Below, in pieces: positions 1 through 7,363 of a stretch of 11,700 bases of DNA (positions within the stretch are counted from its first letter, which is position 1; each line of letters opens with the position of its first letter). The notes beneath the pieces were generated by a model. The model was given only the letters and a program-made list of their open reading frames with translations. It did not search any database and was not told where the DNA came from. The position numbers were made by a program, and so were the translations under genes. Source of the stretch: JACVCS01 sp038328575 (lineage in GTDB: Bacteria; Planctomycetota; Phycisphaerae; Phycisphaerales; UBA1924); assembly GCA_038328575.1 (NCBI GenBank), contig JBBQMD010000069.1, forward strand, positions 1 through 11,700. Direction: 5' to 3'.

Positions 1-19
1 TCTCTCGGCGGCGTTCCCT

Positions 20-55
20 GAAAACCAAAGGGCCGGCTGCTTTCGCAACCGGCCC
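20..55 (-). terminator. Rho-independent terminator of the tRNA-fMet unit
   Basis: Read on the minus strand just beyond the tRNA 3' end, positions 55 to 30 form a hairpin. Its arms are 30-40 and 45-55, with one mismatch (37/48), a GC-rich base and a GAAA tetraloop. A T-rich run (CTTTGGTTTTC, 29 to about 19) follows directly. This is the standard intrinsic terminator layout, and it lies about 6 bases past the mature tRNA. Confidence 0.8.
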
Positions 56-60
56 GGCAA

Positions 61-134
<74 letters not shown>

Positions 135-145
135 ATCTGGATGGT

Positions 146-174
146 GTTATAGCGCCGCCGCGACGCTGCGTCAA
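146..174 (-). promoter_or_regulatory. Sigma-70-type promoter of tRNA-fMet
   Basis: On the minus strand, TTGACG (complement of 169-174) is followed by a 17-bp GC-rich spacer and TATAAC (complement of 146-151). Transcription would start around 139-140, only a few bases before the mature tRNA 5' end at 134. Both hexamers match consensus at five of six positions with ideal spacing. Confidence 0.8.
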
Positions 175-394
175 CGAGCGTTTGACATTCCGCTTCGCCC
201 TACTGGCCGGGTGATGACTCCCGCTTGCGACCGCGCCCCGGCCGGCGCTGAGGTTCACACACCCTTGCGAGCCGCGTCTTTGCGGCCTGACGCCAGCCCT
301 GAGCCGCAGCCAAAACCAGTCGTTTGGTTGAAGCCGCGCGTGCGGCCCCGAGCATGCGCGAACGCCCTCTCCCACTGCCCCATACCATGCCCGC

Positions 395-1831
395 GTGAAC
401 CCTACCGCTTCGCCGACCAAGACCAACATCCTGCTCATCGGATCCGGCGCGCGCGAGCACTCGCTGGCCTGGAAACTCCGCCAATCCCCCTCGCTGGGCG
501 AGCTGTGGACCGACAGCCCCAGGAACCCGGGGCTCGCGGCGATCTGCCGCGCTGCTGACTATCAGAACATCGGGCGCGACACCTTCCCCATCGAGAACTT
601 CTGCACCAAGCACCGCATCGGCCTCGTCGTCATCGGGCCAGAGGAGCCGCTCGCGGCGGGCCTGACCGACGCACTGCTTGGTCAGCGTTCCGCCGGCGAA
701 GGCGTCATCCTCAACAGGGCGCGCCCGGGCATGACCGCGGACGAAGCCACCAGCCTCGTCATGGGCGGGAGCGTCATGAACGCCGCGGTGCAGCACGTCT
801 TCGGCCCGGTCAAAGCCGCGGCTCGCCTTGAAGCGGACAAGGCCTTCGCCAAGCAACTGATGCGCGACGCCTCAATCCCCACCGCCGACGCGCGGATCTT
901 CACCGACGCTGAGAACGCGAAGGACTACATCAAGTCGCGCACCGACGCGTACGTGATCAAGGCGGCGGGGCTTGCCAAGGGCAAGGGCGTGTTCTTGCCG
1001 GACGGGCAGGCGGAAGCCTTGGGAATCATCGATCGAATCCTCGTGGATCGAGAGTTCGGCAACGCGGGCAACACCGTGCTTATCGAGGAGCGACTCAAGG
1101 GGCGCGAGGTCTCGGTCTTCGCGCTGATCGACGGGCGCAACATCCTGCTGCTCGACGCCTGCCAGGACCACAAGCGTCTCGCCGACGGAGCTCGCGGGCC
1201 CAACACCGGCGGCATGGGCGCGCTCTGCCCCACACTCGCCATCGACGACCGCACCATGGATCGCGTGCTCCGCGAGATCCTCGTGCCCACCATCGACGCG
1301 CTGCGCCGCGAGGGCATCGAGTATCGGGGCGTGCTCTACGTGGGCCTCATGCTCACGCCCGCTGGCCCAAAAGTTCTCGAATACAACGTGCGCTTCGGCG
1401 ACCCCGAATGCCAGGTGCTCATGTCGCGCATCGAGTGTGACCTCGTCAAGGTCATGCTCGCCACCAGCGCCGGGGCCACCGGCAAGACCGGCAGCGGCCA
1501 AGGCCTCGACAGCGTGGAGCTTGGCTTCAAACCCGGCGCCAGCGTCTGCGTCGTCCTCGCGGCGCCCGGATATCCCGACGACCCCAAGCCCGGCGTGCCG
1601 ATCCACGGCGTCGAGCTCGCTGAGCGCGTGCCCGACGTGCAAGTCTTCCACGCCGGCACCCGCATCGACGAGCGCGGGCAACTCGTCACCGCCGGCGGAC
1701 GCGTGCTCAGCGTCACCGCCCACGGCCCCACCGTCGACGAAGCACGCCAGCGGGCGTATCAAGCCGCGGACATGATCGAGTTCGCTGGCAAGCAGATGCG
1801 ACGAGACATCGGCACGGATGTTGTGGGATGA
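395..1831 (+). CDS. purD: Phosphoribosylamine-glycine ligase (GAR synthetase)
   Basis: PurD makes glycinamide ribonucleotide from phosphoribosylamine, glycine and ATP, the second step of de novo purine synthesis, in the cytoplasm. The 478-residue product has the N-domain GSGAREHSLAWKL (16-28), GPEEPLAAGL (81-90), and ATP-grasp motifs AGLAKGKGVFLP (191-202) and IEERLKGREVSVF (230-242). It also has QDHKRLADGARGPNTGGMG (257-275) and the metal-binding stretch EYNVRFGDPECQ (329-340). The start is GTG at 395, because the nearby ATG at 387 runs into a stop after two codons. No clear Shine-Dalgarno is visible. The family is usually about 425-430 residues. The excess comes from a short N-terminal tail and an extra segment of roughly residues 96-134, between the first Rossmann-like domain and the FGPxKAAARLExDKAFAK motif. 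The gene faces away from the tRNA-fMet unit and converges on the pseudokinase gene 38 bp later. Confidence 0.95.
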   Translation: MNPTASPTKTNILLIGSGAREHSLAWKLRQSPSLGELWTDSPRNPGLAAICRAADYQNIGRDTFPIENFCTKHRIGLVVIGPEEPLAAGLTDALLGQRSAGEGVILNRARPGMTADEATSLVMGGSVMNAAVQHVFGPVKAAARLEADKAFAKQLMRDASIPTADARIFTDAENAKDYIKSRTDAYVIKAAGLAKGKGVFLPDGQAEALGIIDRILVDREFGNAGNTVLIEERLKGREVSVFALIDGRNILLLDACQDHKRLADGARGPNTGGMGALCPTLAIDDRTMDRVLREILVPTIDALRREGIEYRGVLYVGLMLTPAGPKVLEYNVRFGDPECQVLMSRIECDLVKVMLATSAGATGKTGSGQGLDSVELGFKPGASVCVVLAAPGYPDDPKPGVPIHGVELAERVPDVQVFHAGTRIDERGQLVTAGGRVLSVTAHGPTVDEARQRAYQAADMIEFAGKQMRRDIGTDVVG

Positions 1832-1869
1832 GTCGCGGGCTGTTCAAGTAGGCGACCCGTGCGCGAGCC

Positions 1870-2667
1870 TCAGCCCATAATGAAGCCGCGAAGCGCGAAG
1901 CCCATGCGTCCGCCCGGGATGGCGCGAACGAGGCGGCAGCCCTTGATGGCGCTGAGCGCGTGCGCGGCGCTGGCGAAGCCGACAGGCCCGAGGCCGGTCT
2001 CGAACAGATCGTCCCACGACGAATCGACATCCAGTATCACGCGCGAAACGCGGATCAACGGGTCATCGGCTCGCAGGCCGGTGGCGAGCTGGTAGCCGAT
2101 GGTGAGCACGGAGCGGACTTCGAGCGCCTTGGCCTCAGCGAGAGAGGCCGGTGCGGGGCAAGTCATGGCGGCGCGGCAGACTCCATAGTGCTCAATCAGC
2201 AAGCTGCCACGCCGATCGGCGAGCACTTCCCGCATGGCGATCTCGCCATGCGAGAGCGAGCGCTCGTGAGCCGCGGCAACGCCGACCATGAGCTGGTCCA
2301 TCGCGCGACGGGCTTCTTCCAGCGAGAGGTAGCCCCCGCGACGGCGCAGGAGCGAATCGAGCGTGACGAGGCCGTCCTGATCGCCCGTAAACGGCGTGAC
2401 GACCCAGACGCAGCCCGCGTCATCCACCCACGAATCTTCGATCTTCAGGACGTGCGGATGCGCAAAGTCCCGGACCTGGGCCAGGGCCGCCAGCAGCCGC
2501 CCAGCGGAGTCAGGATCCGCGGCATCATTGCCAAACGAGTGAACGACATGACTGGTCTGAGCGCGTTCGTGCAGGGCTAGCCAGCGGTCACCCAGCATGC
2601 CGCGTGGCAGTTCTCGCGTCAGTATGTATGGACCCGCGGCGGGGCGCACTTCCAAATCCAGCATCAT
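1870..2667 (-). CDS. Protein kinase-fold protein, probable pseudokinase
   Basis: This 265-residue protein follows the layout of a serine/threonine protein kinase. An N-terminal beta-lobe is followed by a helix C-like segment (LAALAQVRDFAHPHVLKIEDS, 59-79), a hinge-like VWVVTPFTGDQDG (87-99), helix E (MDQLMVGVAAAHERSLSH) and a helix F-like IGYQLATGL. The catalytic signatures are missing. The glycine loop is degenerate (LPRGMLGDRWLA). The VAIK lysine position reads HVVHSF. HRDLKxxN is replaced by HGEIAMREV (140-148), and DFG by EHYG (159-162). I infer a scaffold or regulator rather than an active kinase. The start at 2667 (or 2664) is chosen because AGAAGAGG lies 4-7 nt upstream and the promoter -10 lies at 2773-2778. 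A longer in-frame start at 2781 would fall inside that promoter. The gene is divergent from hppD; its partner is unknown. Confidence 0.7.
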   Translation of the reverse strand: MMLDLEVRPAAGPYILTRELPRGMLGDRWLALHERAQTSHVVHSFGNDAADPDSAGRLLAALAQVRDFAHPHVLKIEDSWVDDAGCVWVVTPFTGDQDGLVTLDSLLRRRGGYLSLEEARRAMDQLMVGVAAAHERSLSHGEIAMREVLADRRGSLLIEHYGVCRAAMTCPAPASLAEAKALEVRSVLTIGYQLATGLRADDPLIRVSRVILDVDSSWDDLFETGLGPVGFASAAHALSAIKGCRLVRAIPGGRMGFALRGFIMG

Positions 2668-2772
2668 GGAGCCTCTTCTGGTGCAAGTATATCGGTCTGG
2701 ATGCCGTCCCGCATCGAGCGGAACTTGACAGGAGATCAGCGGACCTGGGAAACTTGATGAGAGAAAATGCGG

Positions 2773-2803
2773 ATTATACACTACTAAAACACGAACTGTG
2801 CAA
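2773..2803 (-). promoter_or_regulatory. Promoter of the pseudokinase gene
   Basis: The minus strand reads a perfect TATAAT (complement of 2773-2778), preceded after 19 bp by TTGCAC (complement of 2798-2803). The local sequence is clearly more AT-rich than the rest of the window. A start near 2766 would leave a leader of about 100 nt before the ATG at 2667. The spacer is slightly long and the -35 is partial, so the -10 carries most of the support. Confidence 0.6.
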
Positions 2804-2815
2804 TGACCTAGGTCA
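2804..2815. promoter_or_regulatory. Perfect 12-bp palindrome, candidate operator
   Basis: TGACCTAGGTCA is its own reverse complement. It abuts the -35 element of the minus-strand pseudokinase promoter and lies 81 bp upstream of the hppD start in the shared divergent intergenic region. It could bind a dimeric regulator of either or both genes. No specific regulator can be named. Confidence 0.4.
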
Positions 2816-2896
2816 CTTCCCGTCGAGCCAGCGTCTTCCGGGTATTCTTCACGGGCCTGTCACTAGAACGTTGCACTGGTCCTGGAGTTCCTAAAA

Positions 2897-4174
2897 ATGA
2901 CCACCGCCGCCACAATGCCGAGCATCGCCCCCGCTTCGCCGACCGACCCGCTCCAGTTGATTGACGTCGATTACGTGCGGTTTCATGTCGGCAACGCCAA
3001 GCAAGCCGCGTTCTTCTACGCCCACTGCTTCGGCTTCCAGATCGAGCAGGTCAGCGACCTGACTACCGGCTCGCGTGACGCCGCGACTTATCTCCTCACC
3101 CAGGGCAACATCCGCTTCCTGCTGACCAGCGGGCTCAACGTCGAACACCCCGCCTCGATGGAGGTCGCGATGTACGGCGACGGCGTGAAGGACGTCGCGT
3201 TCACGGTGTTCGACGCCGAGAAGGCGTTTGACCGCGCCGTCAAGAATGGCGCCTCGGTCCCGCCCCACAGCGAGCCGCGCACCCTGCGCGACGCCCACGG
3301 CACCGTCACCACCGCCAGCATTCGCACCTACGGACGCTGCATCCACACATTTGTCAGCCGCACCGGGCGCTACGACCTGCCCACCGTCAAGCAGGGCGGC
3401 GTCTTCGCCCCCGGCTTCAAGCGCCTCGATGGCGGCGTCGCCAACACGCCCGCCGATTCCAGCGTGGGCTGCGCCCCGCAGTCGGGCGTGGGCACCAGCA
3501 TCCTCTCGATCAACGAGCACAATCGCAAGAACCCCTGCGGCCTGAAGTACGTTGACCACCTCGTCGGCAACGTCGAGCTTGGCAAGATGAACCACTGGGT
3601 GAAGTTCTACGAGGACGTCCTCGAGTTCAAGATGTTCATGCACTTTGATGAAAAGGACATCTCTACCGAGTTCTCGGCGCTCATGTCCAAGGTCATGTCC
3701 AGCGGCAACGGCCTGATCAAAATGCCGATCAACGAGCCCGCAGAGGGCAAGAAAAAGAGCCAGGTCCAGGAGTTTCTGGATTGGCACTCCAACACACCGG
3801 GCGTGCAGCATCTGGCGCTACGGACAGACGATGAGCTGCACTCGATCGCCGCCCTGCGCGGCCGCGGCGTGGACTTCCTCACGCTCCCGCAGGCGTACTA
3901 CGACAAGGTCTGGGACCGCGTGAACACGATGCTCAAGCAGCATGGGCACGAAGCGGTGCGCGAAGACCACACCCGCGTCCGCGACCTGGGTATCTTGGTC
4001 GACTCCGACGACGAGGGTTATCTGCTGCAGCTTTTCACCAAGCCGCTGCAGGATCGCCCGACGCTTTTCTTCGAGATCATCTGCCGTCGCGGCGCGCAAA
4101 GCTTCGGCAAGGGCAACTTCAAGGCGCTGTTCGAAGCGCTGGAGCTGGAGCAGGAGCGGCGGGGGAATCTGTAA
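2897..4174 (+). CDS. hppD: 4-hydroxyphenylpyruvate dioxygenase
   Basis: This is a non-haem Fe(II) enzyme that converts 4-hydroxyphenylpyruvate to homogentisate in tyrosine catabolism, in the cytoplasm. The 425-residue product has two vicinal-oxygen-chelate domains. The N-domain begins at VDYVRFHVGNAKQAAFFY (24-41). The catalytic C-domain begins at LKYVDHLVGNV (216-226). The iron ligands are visible as H221 (VDHLVGN), H305 (GVQHLALRTDD) and E393 (LFFEIICRRGA). The C-terminal helix (GKGNFKALFEALELEQERR) that closes the active site is present. Length is at the upper end of the family. The extra residues appear to lie in the interdomain linker at about 178-212. A TGGAG at 2883-2887 sits 9 nt before the ATG. 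No clear promoter was identified on this strand. The gene starts divergently from the pseudokinase gene and is followed after 18 bp by a small membrane-protein gene. Confidence 0.95.
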   Translation: MTTAATMPSIAPASPTDPLQLIDVDYVRFHVGNAKQAAFFYAHCFGFQIEQVSDLTTGSRDAATYLLTQGNIRFLLTSGLNVEHPASMEVAMYGDGVKDVAFTVFDAEKAFDRAVKNGASVPPHSEPRTLRDAHGTVTTASIRTYGRCIHTFVSRTGRYDLPTVKQGGVFAPGFKRLDGGVANTPADSSVGCAPQSGVGTSILSINEHNRKNPCGLKYVDHLVGNVELGKMNHWVKFYEDVLEFKMFMHFDEKDISTEFSALMSKVMSSGNGLIKMPINEPAEGKKKSQVQEFLDWHSNTPGVQHLALRTDDELHSIAALRGRGVDFLTLPQAYYDKVWDRVNTMLKQHGHEAVREDHTRVRDLGILVDSDDEGYLLQLFTKPLQDRPTLFFEIICRRGAQSFGKGNFKALFEALELEQERRGNL

Positions 4175-4192
4175 GCGTTCGCACGCTCCACT

Positions 4193-4417
4193 ATGGATCT
4201 CGGCAGCCCCTGGGCCATCATCTCGGGCCTCTTCATCGGACTGGTCGGCCTCGTCCTCCTCAACTACGGGCGTAAGGAACTCAACCTGCGCGTCGCGCTG
4301 GCAGGCCTGGCGATGTGCATCTATCCGTACTTCGTGACCTCATTGTTGCTCACCTGGCTCGCTTTCTTCGCCATCGGCGGCGGCCTCTGGGCCTGGCAAC
4401 GCCACTTTCCCGACTAA
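4193..4417 (+). CDS. Small two-helix inner-membrane protein, function unknown
   Basis: The product is 74 residues with two hydrophobic helices, about residues 8-25 (IISGLFIGLVGLVLLNYG) and about 40-68. A short basic stretch (GRKELNLR) separates them, and an aromatic-rich tail (WAWQRHFPD) ends the protein. The N-terminal W-(x)n-FIGLVGLxLLxYGRK and the mid-protein MCIYPYFV resemble a family of small bacterial membrane proteins that is often loosely labelled an amino acid transport protein; I know of no evidence for that label. It starts 18 bp after the hppD stop on the same strand, so the two may be co-transcribed. No clear ribosome binding site is visible. The hydrophobic pattern and tight spacing support a real gene. 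Confidence 0.7.
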   Translation: MDLGSPWAIISGLFIGLVGLVLLNYGRKELNLRVALAGLAMCIYPYFVTSLLLTWLAFFAIGGGLWAWQRHFPD

Positions 4418-4477
4418 CCACCCCCCGGGCCAACTCCCGCACCCGCACCACCGGCCCGCGTGCCTTCCACTCAGCAC

Positions 4478-5245
4478 TCATCGCTCAGCACCGCTCCGCT
4501 CAAGCGCCCGGCGCATCACCCCCACCGCATACACGCCCGCCACCGCCTGCAAGAACCGCGGGAAGTCCACCGGCGAGCCGTGGTCCGCGTTATCGCTGAT
4601 CGTGCGGATCACCGCCATCGGCACCTCGTGCTCGTAACATACCTGCGCCACGCTCGCACCTTCCATCTCCACGCACAGCGCCCGCGGCACCCGCGCCTTG
4701 ATCCCCCGCGCCACCTTCACGCTCGACACGAACTGATCCCCCGTGACAATGTCCCCCTTAAACACCCGCGGCTTCGTCACGCCCAGTTCCACACGCGACA
4801 CCGCGTCCAGCATCGCCCGAGAATCCAGCCTCACAAACGCGCGGCTGCCCTTCAGCAGCATCGCCCGCAGCCCGCGATCTGTGTCCAGGTGCGTCCGCCC
4901 CAGCAGCGGGATCTCCATCGGCTCAAACAATGGCGATGCATCGAGGTCGTGTTGATACAGCCGGCGCGCCACGACCAAATCCCCCACTCTCACCCGCTCG
5001 TCCAATGAGCCTGCAACGCCGGTAAAGATCAACGCGTCGCACTTGAACGTCTGGATCAGATGCGTCGCGCTCACCGCCGAGGCGACCTTGCCCCAGCGGC
5101 TCTGCGCGACGACAACGCGCTGGCCGAAGAGCTCGCCGCTGATGAACTCGCGCCGCGCCAGTTGGCGCGTGCGCGGGCGTTTCATCGCGTAAACGATCGA
5201 CGCAACCTCTTCGTGCATGGCACCGAGAATGCCCAGGGTCTTCAT
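4478..5245 (-). CDS. mtnN: 5'-methylthioadenosine/S-adenosylhomocysteine nucleosidase
   Basis: This enzyme hydrolyses methylthioadenosine or S-adenosylhomocysteine to adenine and the thioribose, clearing SAM by-products. The 255-residue product belongs to the PNP/UDP phosphorylase superfamily. Visible motifs are LGAMHEEV (7-14, with E13 in the place of the E. coli catalytic E12), SRWGKVASA (49-57), TGVAGSLDERVRVGDLVVA (75-93), GDIVTGDQF (164-172), VEMEGASVAQVC (192-203, E195 matching E. coli E174) and RTISDNAD (214-221, D218 matching catalytic D197). It is slightly longer than the E. coli enzyme (about 232). It lies 54 bp after the DUF4126 gene on the same strand, so it may be the last gene of that unit. 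It converges with the small membrane-protein gene. A nucleosidase accepting other substrates, such as futalosine or a hopanoid precursor, cannot be excluded from sequence alone. Confidence 0.85.
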   Translation of the reverse strand: MKTLGILGAMHEEVASIVYAMKRPRTRQLARREFISGELFGQRVVVAQSRWGKVASAVSATHLIQTFKCDALIFTGVAGSLDERVRVGDLVVARRLYQHDLDASPLFEPMEIPLLGRTHLDTDRGLRAMLLKGSRAFVRLDSRAMLDAVSRVELGVTKPRVFKGDIVTGDQFVSSVKVARGIKARVPRALCVEMEGASVAQVCYEHEVPMAVIRTISDNADHGSPVDFPRFLQAVAGVYAVGVMRRALERSGAER

Positions 5246-5299
5246 GGCCCGAGCATACCCGGCTCGATTCCTACGCAGCCGACCCGCTTACCCAACGGC

Positions 5300-5911
5300 T
5301 CAGCCGCCAGCGCCGACCGGGACCAGCGCGGTCTGCGCTGCGCGCCGTCGCTGGCGACGAATCGCGATGAACGTCAGCGCCGCCGCGAGGCCCAGCAGCA
5401 GCAGCAAGCCGACTGCCAGCGGCAGCAGAATCGCGATCAAACTGGTGCCGATCGCGGCGCCGCTCTCCAGGGTCGCAAACAACGGATTGCCAAAGCCGCC
5501 CGTCGTGAGCGTGCTCGCGCCCCGAAGCACAACCGTTGATGACTGCACCGCCGCCGCCGCGCCGCCGCCAACGATGATCGCCGCCGCCCAGCGCAGCATG
5601 TCACCCTGCGCGGTGTTGGTAAACGTAAACACGCTGGCCGCCGCGATGGTGCCAGCGATGATCGCTGCGGGCGTCGCCGCGACGTCCAGCGCGTGATCAA
5701 GCCACGGGATCCAGTACGCGCAGATCTCCAGGATGCTGGCGACAAGCAGCGCGACCAGAGCCGCGTCGCTGGATAGCCACGACATGCTTGAACCGATGGA
5801 GACTGCGCCGGCCTTCTGCGCAATGCACAGCACCAGCAGCGGCACAAACACCCGGAACCCGCACGCCGCGGCCAGCCCAACACCAATCAAGACCGACAAC
5901 ACCATCTCCAT
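5300..5911 (-). CDS. DUF4126 family integral membrane protein
   Basis: The product is 203 residues, strongly hydrophobic, with about four membrane segments, near 4-31, 50-70, 83-98 plus 108-121, and 155-184. A basic cytoplasmic tail (RRQRRR, 185-190) follows. The opening VLSVLIGVGLAAACGFRVFVPLLVL and the following W-L pattern are typical of DUF4126, whose function is unknown. The ATG at 5911 is preferred because GGAGG (complement of 5919-5923) lies exactly 7 nt upstream and the resulting length fits the family. A longer in-frame reading to 6097 would translate the octamer repeat array and is rejected. The gene is downstream of plsX (283 bp gap) and upstream of mtnN (54 bp), all on the minus strand. 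Confidence 0.8.
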   Translation of the reverse strand: MEMVLSVLIGVGLAAACGFRVFVPLLVLCIAQKAGAVSIGSSMSWLSSDAALVALLVASILEICAYWIPWLDHALDVAATPAAIIAGTIAAASVFTFTNTAQGDMLRWAAAIIVGGGAAAAVQSSTVVLRGASTLTTGGFGNPLFATLESGAAIGTSLIAILLPLAVGLLLLLGLAAALTFIAIRRQRRRAAQTALVPVGAGG

Positions 5912-5960
5912 GGGCAAGCCTCCATTGCGCGTCAAAGACGCGGTCTCACATGGTATTCGG

Positions 5961-5981
5961 TCACCAGGTGAAACGGTTTCA
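5961..5981. promoter_or_regulatory. Two overlapping short palindromes upstream of DUF4126
   Basis: TCACC-A-GGTGA (5961-5971) and TGAAAC-G-GTTTCA (5969-5981) are perfect inverted repeats that share three bases. They lie about 50-70 bp upstream of the DUF4126 start, where an operator could sit. No convincing -10/-35 pair was found nearby. Such short palindromes also arise by chance. Confidence 0.25.
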
Positions 5982-6053
5982 GTAGGAAGGCGTTTGTACG
6001 GATACGAGGGCGAGTTCCGACGATGTGCGCGAGCGTGGCCGGGAAAGCTGAAC

Positions 6054-6101
6054 GCAAAGCAGCAGAACAGCACAGCAGCAAAGCAGTAAAGGAGCAAAGC
6101 A
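6054..6101. repeat. Degenerate octamer tandem array (consensus GCAAAGCA, 6 units)
   Basis: Six head-to-tail 8-bp units run without gaps: GCAAAGCA, GCAGAACA, GCACAGCA, GCAAAGCA, GTAAAGGA, GCAAAGCA. They occupy part of the plsX to DUF4126 gap. The composition is A/G-rich on the plus strand, unlike the surrounding sequence. The 8-bp period is not a multiple of three, which argues against coding. Confidence 0.8.
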
Positions 6102-6194
6102 GGAATCGTCGAAACGGGTGATGGCTCGCCGCGCTTGGAAATGCGTGGTCGCGCCGCGCCGCTGCGCCGCGGCTTCCCGCCCTCCCTCCTCCGC

Positions 6195-7244
6195 TCACCC
6201 CGCGTTCACTTCGACCGGCGCCTGCGAGCCGCGCGGCTCCGGCACCTCCGCGATCCGCTTCACGATCGCGTCATTCAGCGCGAGGCTCACGTACTTGCGG
6301 CACTGGCGCAGCGCCGCCCGGATGCTCTTGGCCTCGCTTGAGCCGTGCGCGATCAGGCACATGCCGTTGACACCTAGCAGCGGCGCGCCGCCGTGCTCGT
6401 GATAGTCGTTCTTGCGGAACATCTCTTTGAAGATCGGCTCGAGCTTGAGCATCAGGTCCGGGTCGGCGTTGAGCACCTCCGAGCAGATGCCCTTGATGAG
6501 CTGGCTCGCCATGCCCTCGGCCATCTTCAGCAGCGTGTTCCCTACCAAGCCGTCCGTCACCACCACGTCGCAGATCCCGCTGAACAGGTCGCGCCCCTCC
6601 ACATATCCAACATAGTTGAGCTGCGGCGTGGCCTTCAACAGCAGGTGCGTCTCGCGAGTCAGATCCGTCCCCTTGCCCTCTTCGCTTCCGATGTTGATCA
6701 GCCCGATCCTCGGCGACTCGACCTTGTTCACCACCTTCGCCACGGTCTCGGCCATCAACGCATATTGCCACAGGTGATTCGGGCGCGGCTCAGGATTCGC
6801 CCCCGCATCCGCCAGTACCACCGAGCCGTAGAAAGTCGGGATCGGCACCGCGATCCCAGGCCGATGCACGCCCGGCAGCCGACGCATGAACTGCGTCGCC
6901 GCGGCGACACACGCACCGGTGTTTCCGGCAGAGACAACTGCGTCACACCGCACCTCGGCGCGAGGCGAGCCCAGCGCCGCCATCTTGTTCAGCGACGAAT
7001 CCTTTTTCGCACGCACCGCCGCGACCGGGTGCTCGTCCATGCCGATGACTTCGGTGGTGTGAACGATCTCGAAGCGCTTGTCGCTGGCCAGCCCCGCCTC
7101 GCCAAGCCACGCGCGGCACGTCGGCTCATCACCAACCAGCACCAGGACATCGCCCGGCGCCAGCTCATCGGCCGCCTGAATACAGCCCTTCAGAATCGCA
7201 TCGGGGGCGTGGTCGCCGCCCATGACGTCAACTGCCAGACGCAT
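6195..7244 (-). CDS. plsX: Phosphate acyltransferase PlsX
   Basis: PlsX transfers acyl groups from acyl-ACP to phosphate, making acyl-phosphate for the first acylation of glycerol-3-phosphate. It is a peripheral membrane enzyme of phospholipid synthesis. The 349-residue product has the N-terminal VDVMGGDHAP (5-14), SAGNTGA (105-111), HRPGIAVPIPT (127-137), GLINIGSEEGKG (181-192), YVEGRDLFSGICDVVVTDGLVGNTLLKMAEG (214-244), and GGAPLLGVNGMCLIAHGSSEAKSI (285-308). All are family signatures, and the length is normal. AAGGA (complement of 7253-7257) lies 8 nt before the ATG. It follows rpmF on the same strand, the conserved bacterial rpmF-plsX order. The next fatty-acid gene often seen in such clusters (fabH) is absent, and a DUF4126 gene comes next. 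Confidence 0.97.
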   Translation of the reverse strand: MRLAVDVMGGDHAPDAILKGCIQAADELAPGDVLVLVGDEPTCRAWLGEAGLASDKRFEIVHTTEVIGMDEHPVAAVRAKKDSSLNKMAALGSPRAEVRCDAVVSAGNTGACVAAATQFMRRLPGVHRPGIAVPIPTFYGSVVLADAGANPEPRPNHLWQYALMAETVAKVVNKVESPRIGLINIGSEEGKGTDLTRETHLLLKATPQLNYVGYVEGRDLFSGICDVVVTDGLVGNTLLKMAEGMASQLIKGICSEVLNADPDLMLKLEPIFKEMFRKNDYHEHGGAPLLGVNGMCLIAHGSSEAKSIRAALRQCRKYVSLALNDAIVKRIAEVPEPRGSQAPVEVNAG

Positions 7245-7308
7245 GCGGAAAGTCCTTCGCAGAAGGGAGAATCGGGGTGAACTAAAGCGTCCGAGAACCT
7301 GCCGGCGA

Positions 7309-7347
7309 AGAAAACAACGCGGGCGCAGAGGCCCCGCCGCCGCGCCC
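7309..7347 (-). terminator. Possible terminator or attenuator between rpmF and plsX
   Basis: On the minus strand GGGCGC (7347-7342) pairs with GCGCCC (7326-7321) around a GC-rich interior. A T-rich run (GCGTTGTTTTC, 7319 to 7309) follows. It lies about 17 bp past the rpmF stop. It would let L32 be made in excess over PlsX by partial termination. The stem is only 6 bp with a large loop, so strength is uncertain. Confidence 0.45.
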
Positions 7348-7363
7348 GGAGGACGATCGATGA

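Noticed and set aside
182..187. Perfect TTGACA on the plus strand upstream of purD
   Set aside because: No acceptable -10 lies 16-18 bp downstream, so I do not call a purD promoter.
872..1762. Long antisense open frame across purD
   Set aside because: It is a shadow of the GC-rich codon pattern. purD on the plus strand is clearly the real gene. The same applies to antisense frames over hppD and plsX.
1832..1869. GTCGC/GCGAC inverted repeat between the convergent purD and pseudokinase genes
   Set aside because: The stem is 5 bp with a 15-nt loop and has no T-run on either strand, too weak to call a terminator.
4426..4458. CGGGCC/GGCCCG inverted repeat between the small membrane protein and mtnN genes
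   Set aside because: A 6-bp stem with a 21-nt loop and no T-run could be a bidirectional stop signal, but it is not distinguishable from chance in such GC-rich DNA.
5912..6097. N-terminal extension of the DUF4126 protein
   Set aside because: It would translate the octamer array, and a GGAGG at ideal spacing marks the ATG at 5911.
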